DNA of 57,401 bases from Paracoccaceae bacterium (GCA_902534325.1 CACAPQ010000012.1:1-57401), one strand, 5' to 3'. Shown: positions 1 to 9,873, counted from the stretch's first letter. Program-made: numbers and translations. Notes: generated by a model from the letters alone, not told the origin.

Positions 1-708
1 TTTGCGCAATTAGGAATTTCGCCATTTTCACATTTTGCATTGATCACAGTATTGGGGAGCGCTTTAACGATTTTACTTTTCACAAAATATAACGCTGCTA
101 AACCTCGTAGGCAAAGCTTAGTAGTAAAAAATAAAGGCTTTGTTTGGCCTTCAAAGGGCATTTTCTTGTTAGTTTTCTTTTCTCTTTCGGCAATGCTTGT
201 TGAAGGCGCAAGTATTGATTGGTCTGTAATTTTTATGAGGGATATTTTTGCTACTGTCCCTATAGTGAGCGGTCTATCACTAGCTTTGGCCGCAATTGCT
301 CAAGGGTTTATACGCTATTTTGCAGATCAGTTTGTTGATAAATATGGTCCGGAAAGGGTTTCTCTTTATAGTCTTATTGCAATGGTTTTGGGGGTGGGAT
401 GCGTTGTGTTTTCGTTTGAACCTATTATTGCACTTCTGGGCTTTCTCTTGATGGGTGGGGGCAGTGCTGTAATTTTCCCCCTAGCTATGTCAGCTGCGGC
501 ACAAAGAACTGATAAAACTCCTGAGGAAAATGTCGCGTCATTAGCACAGTTTGTATTTGTAATATTTCTTCTCGCTCCACCAATTTTAGGATTTGTAGGT
601 GAACACTTAGGTTTGCGTTGGTCTTTCGCCTTATGTTTCCCATTATTGATCGTAAGCTTTTTTACAATATCTTCTTTAGATCCAAAAAATTTAGGTGCTG
701 AACGCTAG
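1..708 (+). CDS. MFS transporter, C-terminal part (5' end outside window)
   Basis: The reading frame is open from base 1, so the gene starts before the window; the visible part is 235 residues. It has about seven hydrophobic membrane segments separated by short basic loops, typical of the second half of a 12-helix major facilitator. The segment EGASIDWSVIFMRD resembles the EGAM-DWSAVYLRD signature of YbjJ-type MFS proteins (family knowledge), whose substrates are mostly unknown. The stop is followed by about 220 bases without a gene before the pirin. Sure about the superfamily, not about the substrate. Confidence 0.85.
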   Translation, partial: FAQLGISPFSHFALITVLGSALTILLFTKYNAAKPRRQSLVVKNKGFVWPSKGIFLLVFFSLSAMLVEGASIDWSVIFMRDIFATVPIVSGLSLALAAIAQGFIRYFADQFVDKYGPERVSLYSLIAMVLGVGCVVFSFEPIIALLGFLLMGGGSAVIFPLAMSAAAQRTDKTPEENVASLAQFVFVIFLLAPPILGFVGEHLGLRWSFALCFPLLIVSFFTISSLDPKNLGAER

Positions 709-864
709 TCAATAATTGCGTAATCACCAGTTTCTATCATTTTTCAATCGAGCCTTCTGTAGGTTCAATTCGTTAAAAACGTTTATTATGCAAGTGACGT
801 AGCTATCAATACAACTCGAATTATTTCTGCCGGGCCTTATATTCAACCTTATAAGCCTTATTAG

Positions 865-876
865 AAGGTCGACCTT
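865..876. promoter_or_regulatory. Perfect 12-base palindrome upstream of the pirin gene
   Basis: AAGGTCGACCTT is a perfect palindrome about 50 bases before the pirin start codon, in an otherwise AT-rich gap (709-926). Position and symmetry suit an operator for a dimeric repressor; no regulator gene lies next to it. Function is inferred from symmetry alone. Confidence 0.3.
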
Positions 877-926
877 AAGTAAGTAATTTATATAATTTTA
901 AAATTTATGAACCAAAGGAACTTTAC

Positions 927-1856
927 ATGTCTATCCGACCAGTAAAATTTAACAGCCTTGCAAAACCCACCATGGAAGGGGCAGGTGTTCACTTACATCG
1001 CATATTTGGTTTTGGGGACACAGAACCATTTGATCCCTTTTTAATGATGGATGACTTTCGAAGTGACGACCCAAACAAATATATGAAAGGCTTTCCATGG
1101 CATCCTCACCGAGGTATTGAAACCATCACATATGTACTAAAAGGTAACGTTCAGCACAGTGACTCTTTAGGAAATAATGGAACATTAAGTGACGGTGATG
1201 TTCAGTGGATGACAGCTGGCTCGGGCATTATACATCAAGAGATGCCTTCGGGAAACGAGCTTGGTCAGATGCATGGATTTCAGCTATGGGCAAATTTGCC
1301 ACGAGAGCAAAAAATGTGTACGCCTCGATATCTTGATATAGCTTCGAAAGAAATTAATACGCTAACGGATGATGATGGAACGCATATTCGAGTTATCGCA
1401 GGCGATTATCGCGGTTATAAAGGTTTAGTCGATGGGATCGATACAGATCCATCTTACCTGGATATAACTCTTCCGCCTAATGTTAAGAAGATGTTTCCCT
1501 TTGATACACGTAGACAAGGGTTTGCCTATATTTTTGAGGGGTCTGCCAACTTTGATAATTCATCTACTCCCATTGGAGTGAATGTTGAAAAAGAGTTTAA
1601 TGGGCAGGAAATGAAAATAAGGGACCAGTCTGGTAATCGCACTTTAGTTGTATTTGGTGATGGTGATGAGATTGAGGTATCTTCAGGCGATCAGGGTGTT
1701 CGTTTTCTTCTAATTTCTGGTGCGCCTTTACGTGAGCCAGTGGCTTGGCATGGACCAATTGTAATGAATACGAGAGCTGAACTTCAGCAAGCGTTCCGTG
1801 AACTTAATACTGGTGATTTTGTTAAAACTAGTGCCCAAGGAACCTTTGGCCCATAA
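927..1856 (+). CDS. Pirin family protein (bicupin, possible quercetinase-like dioxygenase)
   Basis: 309 residues, the usual pirin length. The N-terminal cupin carries all four metal ligands of the family: His59 and His61 in HPHRGIET and His103 and Glu105 in IHQEMP. Pirins are iron cupins; some bacterial members oxidise quercetin, others act as redox-sensitive cofactors, so the substrate cannot be named. The ATG is preceded by AAAGGAAC at a good ribosome-binding distance. It ends two bases before the stop of the convergent small gene at 1859-2128. Confidence 0.92.
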   Translation: MSIRPVKFNSLAKPTMEGAGVHLHRIFGFGDTEPFDPFLMMDDFRSDDPNKYMKGFPWHPHRGIETITYVLKGNVQHSDSLGNNGTLSDGDVQWMTAGSGIIHQEMPSGNELGQMHGFQLWANLPREQKMCTPRYLDIASKEINTLTDDDGTHIRVIAGDYRGYKGLVDGIDTDPSYLDITLPPNVKKMFPFDTRRQGFAYIFEGSANFDNSSTPIGVNVEKEFNGQEMKIRDQSGNRTLVVFGDGDEIEVSSGDQGVRFLLISGAPLREPVAWHGPIVMNTRAELQQAFRELNTGDFVKTSAQGTFGP

Positions 1857-1858
1857 TT

Positions 1859-2128
1859 TCACTCTATTAGTTTTACAAAAGTTTGCGTTTCTATTTTGGC
1901 GCCTGCTTCCTCTCGTAACTTTATCATTTCTGGTTTATCCACTGTGGACATCATTTTTTCCATGGATTCAACTTCCATACATACCCAAACTTTGTCTTTG
2001 TTTCCCTCTTCGTGCCCGTAAGCAAGAACGTTTATTCCATGGTCCTGTCTGAAATTTTCATTTGCAAGAAACAAACCTCTCCAGTGCTCATATCCCTTTG
2101 ATAACTCAACTGATGATATAATTTTCAT
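1859..2128 (-). CDS. Small conserved-looking protein, possible dimeric alpha/beta-barrel
   Basis: 89 residues with no signal peptide or membrane segment. The alternation of strands and helices (a start like KIISSVELSKGYEHWRGLF, later VWVCMEVESMEKMM) resembles small dimeric ferredoxin-like-fold proteins of the DUF3764/ABM type; this is fold-level resemblance only and I do not recognise a function. A GGGAGTTT ribosome-binding site lies just before the ATG on the minus strand. Convergent with the pirin gene, two bases apart. Confidence 0.7.
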   Translation of the reverse strand: MKIISSVELSKGYEHWRGLFLANENFRQDHGINVLAYGHEEGNKDKVWVCMEVESMEKMMSTVDKPEMIKLREEAGAKIETQTFVKLIE

Positions 2129-2361
2129 TTTTAAACTCCCTAGATTTTAAGTTGAGTAAAAATTTTAAAATCAAACATGTCAAAGATTACGCAACGGTAG
2201 TAATTTACTTTTGGATATCTAGACCTACCTCTCATTTATCATTAAGGGTGATGGTGTTGGTAGCTTGGTGGCTTTGTATTAAGGCAGGACTACTCGGTTT
2301 ACTAAGTTACCAGCTGAAAAATTATTACTTTCTTCGTAAATTACTAGCTATCATAAGGCGT

Positions 2362-3310
2362 TTAAATTGATGTTTCGTTCATCATATTCCGAATGAAAGC
2401 AGAACACTCCTCAGGCTGGGTGAGAGGTAGCATGTGACCTTTGCCTGCCAAAATTTTTATTTCCGCACCTGACAATTTAGCAAACTTTTCGCCATGTAGT
2501 TTTACATCTAGAATTTCATCCTGTTCGCCAAATAAAATTTTTGTAGGAACATCTAATTCTTCTTCGCGCCCCACGAGAAGTGGAGCAGATGAAAGCGCTA
2601 ATACTAGATCCTCAGACGTTTTTATAAAAGCGTTAGAAGAAAGAGCTAAGTCACCGCCGCCTCTTATGGAAAAATTTTCACTGACGGGTTCAGGAGCAAA
2701 TGCTATTTCAAATGTATCTCTGCGTGTTAAGATACCAATAAATGATGAAAAGGTGTGAGCCACAAAAAAACCTTAACGATGGGCTGGAAATATTCAAAAA
2801 TCGAAAAATATCAGGCACCTTATCAACTGGTTGGGTTGCCGGACATATCAATGCGAGACCTGCGATTTGATTTCTATACTCTAGGGCCAAAGCCAAAGCG
2901 ATTGCACCGCCCAAAGAGTGTCCCACAATCAGTGGCTTCTCAATCTTCTCTTGTTTAATAAATTCTGATATAATTCGTGCTTGTTCCTGCAAGGTTGCAA
3001 TTTCAGGTTTGGATCTTTTAGACCAACCACATCCAGCTCGATCTATCGCAATAACTCGATAGTCTTTATCAAGTTGCTCTGTTAAAGCATAAGTAAAGTT
3101 TCTTAAATTTCCTGCAAGACCGTGTAGCATAATAATAGGTCTCCCTTGACCTGCTTCATACCAATGTATTTCCGCATCTTGCAGCACAGTAGTTTTGCCG
3201 AATTTTGGGATAGAACGTTTAATTTTTTGTGTAATAATACTTGTGAATATTGTGCTCAAAACAGTTATTAAAAATAACAAAACAAATACGTATATAAGCA
3301 GATTAATCAT
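2362..3310 (-). pseudogene. Alpha/beta hydrolase, disrupted by a +1 homopolymer frameshift
   Basis: Two minus-strand frames (3310 to 2708 and 2763 to 2362) together make one alpha/beta-hydrolase of about 315 residues. The first holds an N-terminal membrane anchor (residues 3-26), the oxyanion motif HG (63-64) and the nucleophile elbow GHSLGG (Ser132). The second holds the acid region FGEQDEILD and the catalytic histidine in GKGHMLPL. The frames meet at seven adenines at 2764-2770 (plus strand); with six, the protein reads straight through as LRFFVAHTFSS. So either the gene is freshly inactivated or the base is a sequencing error. All catalytic residues are still present across the two frames, which favours an error or a very recent event. 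Confidence 0.85.
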
Positions 3311-3404
3311 AGTGCGATCATCTAACCATGAATTTGGTAAGCTGGTAATGATTTTTTAATGAAATACTTTTAGCCACTATGTGGACCTTGCTTACGGTTT
3401 TGCA

Positions 3405-4257
3405 CTATTTTTTCTCGAAAGTATAAATAGCTGTTAAAACAATGAAAAAGCCTATCCACTCGGTAACAGACAATATTTGCTTGAGTAAAATAATAGCTAG
3501 AAGCGCAGCGAATAGTGGCTCAATACATGCAAGCATTGAGGATCTAGTAGCACCAATTATACTTGCCCCTTTGAAAAAAAGTACCCAACTTGAAATATAG
3601 AAAACGCCATTTGCGAAAATGGCAAAAATTCCAGTTTTCGTGAGTGGCAAATCCATCTCAAACCCAAGCGGCAAAATAAACCCAAGTGTTAAAAATATTA
3701 TCCCCAAGATACTGACATAAAGATTAAAAGTAGTTGCTCCAATTTGTTCTGATAAATCTGAAGCAGTTACAATAAAGGCAATGAAAAAACAACAAGCCCA
3801 AAAAACTGATAAATAATCCATAGAGATTTAAAACTTGGTCACCACTGCTTAGCATAAGGTAAAGGCCCAGCATTAGCACGACCATGCTTAACCACTGTTC
3901 GAATACAATTTTACTTTTACCTCGAAAATAAGAAATGAACGCTACACCTAGAGGAAAGCAGTAAAGAATGAGCATTACTAACCCGACATCTAAGTAATCA
4001 ATAGCGTGATAAGTGAGAGTTATTAATATGCACGCGCAGATACTTGATAGGACAACGTGAGGAATTGTCGATAAGGGAATTCTTAAGTTTCCTCTAATAA
4101 TAGCTATAAATACTAATAGAATGAGGGCTCCAATAATATACCTTGAAAAAACCAAAAAGAAGAGAGATGAGCCATCATCCAATGCAATTTTTGCTGAGTT
4201 AGGTACAAAAGCAAATAAGACAGATGAGAACAAAACTAAAAAAATACCAGAGTTCAT
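3405..4257 (-). pseudogene. EamA/DMT-family transporter, disrupted by a +1 homopolymer frameshift
   Basis: Frames 4257-3724 and 3821-3405 together encode a ten-helix drug/metabolite transporter of about 284 residues, the normal length for EamA proteins. The first frame ends in an out-of-place tail after LGLLFF; the second continues with FIAFIVTASD and the last five helices. Removing one base from the six adenines at 3784-3789 restores a continuous LLFFIAFIVTAS. It is the second such break within 1 kb (see the hydrolase at 2362). The ATG at 4257 begins a good first helix. Substrate unknown. Confidence 0.85.
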
Positions 4258-4295
4258 CGAAACTTCATTTCACTTTTTAACTTAAATAAACTGAC

Positions 4296-5513
4296 TTAAT
4301 TTATTTCAGCTTGAGCTAATTTTCCAGGCTGCTCCTTAATTGGAAGATGGATAATCGTAGCTGCCAAGCCAAATAAAATAGCTGCTATCCACATTGCCTC
4401 ATAGTTTCCTGTAATGTCATATAGTCGGCCACCAAGCCATGCCCCCAGAAAGCCACCTACTTGGTGACTGAAAAACACTAAACCCGCTAAGGTTGATAAA
4501 AACTTTAAACCCTGTGTTTGTGCGATCAAACCAGTCGTTAAAGGGACTGTTGATAACCAAAGAATACCCATGGCTGCAGAGAATACTAAGACACTTGTTC
4601 CACTCAAAGGAGTAAATATGAACAAGGCGATTACAGCCGCTCGGCTCGCGTAAATTCCAGAGAGCAATTTTGGTTTCGAATATATTTGACCTGACCAGCC
4701 TGAAAAAAAAGATCCGCCTATATTGAACAAACCGATTAGTGCCAGTGACCATGCGCCTATGATTGGTGCTAAACCTTCATCTGTAATATAAGCTGGTAAA
4801 TGGGTTTGGATAAATTGGACGTGAAATCCACATACAAAAAATCCAAAAAAAAGTAGAGTGTATGATCTATCAGAAAATGCAGTTTTTATGGCTTGTATTG
4901 TATTTAATTGCTCTCTGGAGGGAGATGGTTTTTCGGAGGCGCGAGATACAAAAATGAGAAGAGGTAAAATTATAAGAAAAGAGGCTGCAACAAAGAATAT
5001 GGCTACGCCCCAACCTATCGTGCCGATTAGAGTGGTGGCGATTGGAGCTCCTGCAAACATACCAGCAGAAGCGGCGGCTGTTCCCAGGCCTAAAATAAAA
5101 CTTCTTTGCTTTGCTTCGACAACCTTGCCAAGCGCTACAATTACAACTGGAAAAGAACACGCACCTGTTCCTATTCCAACGATAAATCCAGTTAGGATGA
5201 ACAAAGTTTCATCAAGTAATATACCGCGTAGCGCAAAACCCAATGCCGCAAAAACAGCGCCAAAAGCCAACACTTGAGTTGAGCCATGTTTGTCCGCATA
5301 TGCTCCTGCAAGTGGTTGTGTAACGCCCCACATCAATGCTTGAATGGCTAATGAAAGAGAGAAAATCTCTCGTCCCCAACCCAAATCTGCGGACATTGGT
5401 CTTAAAAAAACACTAAATGAGGCTGAAAACCCAAAACTTACAAAGGAAATTACGCATCCAGCGATAATTGCATAAAGTATCGCTGGATCAATTTTTTTTT
5501 GAATTTCAGCCAT
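4296..5513 (-). CDS. MFS transporter
   Basis: 405 residues with twelve predicted membrane segments in two halves of six, split by a charged loop near residues 195-215 (ASEKPSPSREQ). The PLAGAYADKHG segment after helix 2 matches the MFS loop 2-3 signature (G-x-x-x-D-R/K-x-G). It resembles the oxalate/formate antiporter-like (OFA) and monocarboxylate branch, which is family-level resemblance only. It starts 42 bases after the stop of the 136-residue membrane protein gene and may be read with it. Confidence 0.88.
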   Translation of the reverse strand: MAEIQKKIDPAILYAIIAGCVISFVSFGFSASFSVFLRPMSADLGWGREIFSLSLAIQALMWGVTQPLAGAYADKHGSTQVLAFGAVFAALGFALRGILLDETLFILTGFIVGIGTGACSFPVVIVALGKVVEAKQRSFILGLGTAAASAGMFAGAPIATTLIGTIGWGVAIFFVAASFLIILPLLIFVSRASEKPSPSREQLNTIQAIKTAFSDRSYTLLFFGFFVCGFHVQFIQTHLPAYITDEGLAPIIGAWSLALIGLFNIGGSFFSGWSGQIYSKPKLLSGIYASRAAVIALFIFTPLSGTSVLVFSAAMGILWLSTVPLTTGLIAQTQGLKFLSTLAGLVFFSHQVGGFLGAWLGGRLYDITGNYEAMWIAAILFGLAATIIHLPIKEQPGKLAQAEIN

Positions 5514-5555
5514 TATTTATTGAGCTGCCTAATTGTGTGGGGTTAGCTTAAAATA

Positions 5556-5966
5556 TTAAGCGTAAAGAATGTCACCCATATTATATAAAAGAACTGAATA
5601 AAGTATCAAAAATATAATTGGAGCTATATAACCCTCAGCTGTAGGTTTCACGCCCTCAATATTCGCCCACTCACTGTTGAGCGTGCGGTATCCAGAAATT
5701 GCAGCAATAAGAGCTTGTGTCCATCCGTAAGCGACAAAAGCCCAAGCACCAGATGGCCCATTGAAAAGCAAGAAAATTGAGATTAGTGCTGCAGCTCCAA
5801 CTTGGGAACCAGCAAACCGAGTTATAAATATTGCTTGGTCACCAAACCCGTATTGATCGTTGAATGCTTTCGTCTGAAATAGACATCTAAAACTGTAATA
5901 TAACGCACCAATTGTCAGTATTATCCAAATAACTAGGTTTAATGAACCACCAAAACTTTCTACCAT
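5556..5966 (-). CDS. Small integral membrane protein, function unknown
   Basis: 136 residues with four hydrophobic segments (about residues 8-25, 45-65, 72-90 and 112-130) and short loops. I do not recognise the family. It lies 21 bases downstream of the NTF2-like gene and 42 bases upstream of the MFS gene, all on the minus strand, so the three may form one transcript. The GAAGGGAAATC before the ATG is a plausible ribosome-binding site. Confidence 0.75.
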   Translation of the reverse strand: MVESFGGSLNLVIWIILTIGALYYSFRCLFQTKAFNDQYGFGDQAIFITRFAGSQVGAAALISIFLLFNGPSGAWAFVAYGWTQALIAAISGYRTLNSEWANIEGVKPTAEGYIAPIIFLILYSVLLYNMGDILYA

Positions 5967-5987
5967 TAGAGATTTCCCTTCTTTTAT

Positions 5988-6323
5988 TTACGCACTCGCA
6001 ATCGGAGTTGCACCAGTTTCTACTCTTACAACTTTGCCATCCTTGAGTTGGTTAACAACCATCACAGCTTCTGAAGTTCCATCAGGAAAGTTCATCATTG
6101 AATGGGTTACTAGAATTTCATCATTTTCGTAAATACAGCGCTGGTTGTTTATTTCTAATTTGTCACTTTGCATCATTGCAGTCAGCATTGGCGTCCACTC
6201 TTCTTTACTCATTTCAGCGCCGGATTGATGACGGACAAAAACAAAATCATCGTGGATACATTCTAAATAGGCGCCTACATCACGATTTTCTGATGCTGTT
6301 TTCATTTTTTCATATAGAGACAT
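5988..6323 (-). CDS. NTF2-like (SnoaL/DUF4440-type) protein
   Basis: 111 residues with the start MSLYEKMKTASENRDVGAY followed by LECIHDDFVFVRH, the helix-helix-strand opening of the nuclear-transport-factor-2 fold; later strands (CIYENDEILVTHSMMNFPD, AVMVVNQLKDGKVVRVETG) fit the curved sheet. Members bind or isomerise small hydrophobic ligands, so no reaction can be assigned. TAGGAGTAAAAA precedes the ATG. First gene of a probable minus-strand group with the membrane protein and MFS transporter. Confidence 0.8.
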   Translation of the reverse strand: MSLYEKMKTASENRDVGAYLECIHDDFVFVRHQSGAEMSKEEWTPMLTAMMQSDKLEINNQRCIYENDEILVTHSMMNFPDGTSEAVMVVNQLKDGKVVRVETGATPIASA

Positions 6324-6540
6324 TTTTTACTCCTAGAAGTTATTCAAATTTTGATTATCATATTTTTAATAAAATTTTCTTCTCAATCCTTAGTAACAGC
6401 ATTTTATATGCTACATTCCGAAAATTTTTTAAACGTTACGTAAATCAGATTTGAGAAAATGAACATTGAATTTCTAGCTTAATTATTAAGCATGAAACTT
6501 TTAACTCAAATTTGTTTGATTTCTATTTAAAAAACTAGAA

Positions 6541-8055
6541 TCACTGATCGTGAGCGGGAATGTCGCCTATTTCGAGCATTTTTTTGGTAAGAATTAATTT
6601 CATGTGAGAAAATACTTCGTTATAGTTTTTGTCATTTGCTAAATTAAACAACTCCAAAGGGTCTTTTTCGCAGTCAAAAAGTTCCCACTCTTTATCTTCT
6701 CCGCCATGATTTGTTCCTGGAAGATCAAAACCGTCGTTATACCAATAAATTATTTTGTAGCGTTGATTGCGTAGTCCGTAGTGAGCATAGGCATTATGAT
6801 CAGGGTCCCGATGCATCCAGTATCTCTGGTATGCTAGTTGTTGCCAGTTGTCTGGGGTTTTGCCTTCCAGAATAGGCCTTAAACTATCTCCTTGCATATA
6901 ATTAGGGATATCCAATCCAGCAAAATCTAAAAAAGTAGGTGCGAAGTCTACGTTGCAACACATATCATTATTTATCTGCCCGGCTTGGAGTAAACTTGGA
7001 TATCTGAGTAAAAAAGGCATTTGGAAAGATTCTTCGTAAATGAATCTTTTATCAAACCAGCCATGTTCACCTAAGAAAAAACCTTGATCCGAAGTGTAAA
7101 TTACAATTGTGTTTTCAGCCAAATTTTCGTTATCCAAATAATCTAACAAAGACCCCACACTTTCATCAATTGATGCGATAGTGTTGAGATATCTTTTTAT
7201 ATAACGTTGATATTTAAATCTGCTCAGCTCTGCATGTGAGGTGAAAGTAAATTTTTCTCCTGTATGCTTGTCTATCAGCTCAAAACCATCGAGTGTTTCG
7301 GGATTTGGTATTTTCCGCTTGTTGCCATCTGGTCTAGAACGCTCACCGATTTCAGATCCACCTTCGGGTTGGACTAATCCAAGATCGTAGTAGGTGATAT
7401 CATCTTTAATCCTCATTCTTGCTTCTGCAGCGGCTTTTGCTCTGTTTTTGTAGTCATCATCAAAGGTGCTAGGTACTTTTATGTCGTCCTCATAAAGCTT
7501 TCGGTTTTTTGGATGTGGTTCCCACTCTCTGTGTGGAGCTTTGTGGTGACACATTAAGAAAAAGGGCTGGTTTTTATTTCGCGATGACAACCAATTAATA
7601 CATTTACTGGTTATGATATCCGTAGCATATCCTTTTTCCTCTACTTCTCCTCCCATTTCAATGAATTGAGGATCAAAATAGTCGCCTTGGCCCGGCAATA
7701 CTGACCAATAGTCAAAACCAGTAGGTTCGTGATTTTTACCTTCCCCTAGATGCCACTTGCCAATAATAGCCGTCTGATAGCCTCCGTATTGAAGGTGTTT
7801 TGCAACATTAGGAAGCCTGTTATCGATAGGTGTATTTAATGTTGTTACGCAATTCACGTGATTGTAAGTTCCTGTAAGGATAGCAGCTCGGCTCGGTGTG
7901 CAAATTGAGTTTGTAACGTAACAGTGGTTAAGCCTAACTCCTTCATTTGCAATGCGATCAATATTGGGGGTCTTATTTATGCCTTCACCATAAGCACTAA
8001 TTGCTTTGGCAGCATGATCATCTGCCATTATAAATATTATATTAGGAGCATTCAT
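6541..8055 (-). CDS. Type I sulfatase (alkaline-phosphatase superfamily)
   Basis: 504 residues. The formylglycine signature C-T-P-S-R is at 52-56 (Cys52 is oxidised to formylglycine in active enzymes), preceded by metal ligands in ADDH (Asp12-Asp13). The second sulfatase signature GKWHLG lies near residue 100, and SDQG near residue 320 supplies metal ligands. No signal peptide is visible, so it may be cytoplasmic, unlike many polysaccharide sulfatases. It resembles the iduronate/choline-sulfatase group; the substrate is unknown. No formylglycine-generating enzyme is visible in the window. It is divergent from the hydratase gene across a 151-base promoter region. Confidence 0.93.
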   Translation of the reverse strand: MNAPNIIFIMADDHAAKAISAYGEGINKTPNIDRIANEGVRLNHCYVTNSICTPSRAAILTGTYNHVNCVTTLNTPIDNRLPNVAKHLQYGGYQTAIIGKWHLGEGKNHEPTGFDYWSVLPGQGDYFDPQFIEMGGEVEEKGYATDIITSKCINWLSSRNKNQPFFLMCHHKAPHREWEPHPKNRKLYEDDIKVPSTFDDDYKNRAKAAAEARMRIKDDITYYDLGLVQPEGGSEIGERSRPDGNKRKIPNPETLDGFELIDKHTGEKFTFTSHAELSRFKYQRYIKRYLNTIASIDESVGSLLDYLDNENLAENTIVIYTSDQGFFLGEHGWFDKRFIYEESFQMPFLLRYPSLLQAGQINNDMCCNVDFAPTFLDFAGLDIPNYMQGDSLRPILEGKTPDNWQQLAYQRYWMHRDPDHNAYAHYGLRNQRYKIIYWYNDGFDLPGTNHGGEDKEWELFDCEKDPLELFNLANDKNYNEVFSHMKLILTKKMLEIGDIPAHDQ

Positions 8056-8081
8056 GTTTTTATCATTTTCGCTTTGTTATT

Positions 8082-8091
8082 TTGACGTCAA
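8082..8091. promoter_or_regulatory. Palindrome in the sulfatase/hydratase divergent promoter region
   Basis: TTGACGTCAA is a perfect ten-base palindrome, 27 bases upstream of the sulfatase start and 116 bases upstream of the hydratase start. Its place between two divergent catabolic genes suits an operator shared by both. No regulator gene is adjacent. Role inferred. Confidence 0.3.
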
Positions 8092-8206
8092 TGATCACTG
8101 ACCTGATATGATATGTCGATATTAAAATGTGATGTATTGTATATTGTTTGTATCAAATGAGCTAATTTGTGGCTAAATTTAGAAGATCAAACCTTGGAGT
8201 TTTAAA

Positions 8207-8989
8207 ATGTCAAAGTATGTTGAGGCAGCTAAATGGGTAAGTGAACAAAGACAAGCTAAAAATATTTATAAAAACTTTAGTGAAATGTTTGGTTTGGAAA
8301 GTTTTGAGGATGCATATTTTGTGCAAGATGCCCTTGAGTCTGTCTGGGCCGATAAAGGTGAGGTAGTAGGCTATAAATTGGCTCTTACTTCAAAAGCGAT
8401 GCAAGAGATGTTTGGCGTAAATACCTCCTTCAAAGGCAACTTATTTTCCAAGACTATTCTCAAAGGCGATCAAGTTATCCCCCTAAAAAATTATGGACGG
8501 CTAGGAGTTGAGTTTGAGCTCGCCATAGAAATTGGTCAAGATTTTGGTGCTAATGCTGATAATCTGACAGTTGAGGACTGTATGAGCAAAGTTTCAGCTG
8601 TTTATCCTGCTTTTGAATTAATTGATGATCGGAATGCGGACTATCCTAAAGTGGACTTAATTTCTCAAACAGCGGACAATTCTTGGAACGCAAACACGGT
8701 TCTTGGAACTAAATCACACAACTTTTCTCATCTTGATTTCAGTATTACCGAGGTTTTTAAAAGCATTAATGGAAATATTGAAAGGTCAGTTACTGGTGCA
8801 GCTCTAGAAAACCCCTTTAATGCTGTAATCTGGATTGCCGATTTTCTGAATAAGCGCGGATCGGAATTGAAAAAGGGCCAAATCGTGATGACGGGTTCTA
8901 CATTTCCAACGTACTTCCCTCAACCGGACGATATAATTGAATTTGAAGTGTTTGATATTGGGAAAATAAAAATTAGCATATCTGGCTAA
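8207..8989 (+). CDS. 2-keto-4-pentenoate hydratase-like protein (MhpD family)
   Basis: 260 residues, the usual MhpD/2-oxo-hepta-diene-dioate hydratase length. Family landmarks are GYKLALTSKAMQEMFG (near 55-70) and RLGVEFELAIEIGQD (near 100-115), whose glutamates contribute to the divalent-metal site, followed by PAFELIDDRNAD and the C-terminal IVMTGSTFPTYFP. Relatives add water to 2-hydroxy-2,4-dienoates or decarboxylate oxo-acids; here the substrate is unknown. TTGGAGTTTTAAA before the ATG is a good ribosome-binding site. A second paralogue is at 12023-12808. It faces the SDR gene at 9047-9790. Confidence 0.88.
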   Translation: MSKYVEAAKWVSEQRQAKNIYKNFSEMFGLESFEDAYFVQDALESVWADKGEVVGYKLALTSKAMQEMFGVNTSFKGNLFSKTILKGDQVIPLKNYGRLGVEFELAIEIGQDFGANADNLTVEDCMSKVSAVYPAFELIDDRNADYPKVDLISQTADNSWNANTVLGTKSHNFSHLDFSITEVFKSINGNIERSVTGAALENPFNAVIWIADFLNKRGSELKKGQIVMTGSTFPTYFPQPDDIIEFEVFDIGKIKISISG

Positions 8990-9046
8990 AAAAGTTATTT
9001 CGTTTTGAAGACTGCTTAATAAGAAATTAAATATTAAACTTCTCGT

Positions 9047-9790
9047 TTAGGCTATAGTACCTCCATCGACTATAAAAGGTTGACCGGTCGCATACGAGCC
9101 AGCATCTGAAAGCAAATAAATAATCAGCGACGCTATTTCATCAGGTTGACCAAGCCTTCCCATCGGTTGTCTTGAAACGAACCATTCCTCCGCAGCTTTT
9201 TTTGAGCCAAGCTTCTCAGCCATATTATCCATTCTTTCGTGCAAAGACGGTGTCTCAATAGTGCCTGGACATATTGCGTTACAGCGTATTCCATCACTCA
9301 TGAAATCTACAGCCACAGATTTTGTGAGGCCAATAACGGCAGCCTTAGAAGTGCTGTAGGCAGCTCGGAATGGGAAGCCTTTTACTGAAGAGGCTAATGA
9401 TGCCATATTTACAATGGAGCCACCACCATTTCTCTGCAAACCAGGGATGGCCGCTTTGATGACAAAGTACATACTATCCAAATTAATAAGAAAAGAGTTT
9501 CTCCAATCAGTTTCATTTACATCCAGAATAGTTCCATGATGGACCCAGCCAGCCATATTAACAATTCCATCAAAATCTGGTGCTTTGAAAAAGTAATCTT
9601 GAATTAAATCATCTTTCGTGATGTCCAAAGTTTCGGTTTCCGCTCCAAGTGCACTCAATTTGTCTAATCCAGCGGGCTCAAGATCCGTTGCATATACTTT
9701 GGCGCCAGCGTTTAATGCAAGTTTTGCAACAGAGTAACCCATGCCGGCTCCAGCGGCACTTATGAAAATCTTTTTACCTGTTAGGTCCAT
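9047..9790 (-). CDS. SDR-family oxidoreductase
   Basis: 247 residues, classical short-chain dehydrogenase. The cofactor motif is an unusual AAGAGMGY (12-19) in place of TGGxxGIG; NMAG (near 98), catalytic serine in NMASLASS, and YSTSK give the Ser-Tyr-Lys set. An acidic residue after the second strand (YATDLEPAG) indicates NAD rather than NADP. The C-terminal RQPMGRLGQPDEIA and VDGGT resemble DHRS6/BDH2-type and 2-keto-3-deoxy-fuconate dehydrogenases; I treat that as a suggestion. GGAGG precedes the ATG. Confidence 0.9.
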   Translation of the reverse strand: MDLTGKKIFISAAGAGMGYSVAKLALNAGAKVYATDLEPAGLDKLSALGAETETLDITKDDLIQDYFFKAPDFDGIVNMAGWVHHGTILDVNETDWRNSFLINLDSMYFVIKAAIPGLQRNGGGSIVNMASLASSVKGFPFRAAYSTSKAAVIGLTKSVAVDFMSDGIRCNAICPGTIETPSLHERMDNMAEKLGSKKAAEEWFVSRQPMGRLGQPDEIASLIIYLLSDAGSYATGQPFIVDGGTIA

Positions 9791-9873
9791 ATCAAGCCTC
9801 CTTGGCGTGTTTTATCTCATCAATAATTTTTATAAGCAAATTTAGAAACGCAAAAATTTGTTTCCAGCAAAAT

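Noticed and set aside
2152-2370. 72-residue plus-strand frame after the small minus gene
   Set aside because: Starts with TTG, no ribosome-binding site, and it overlaps the end of the hydrolase gene on the other strand.
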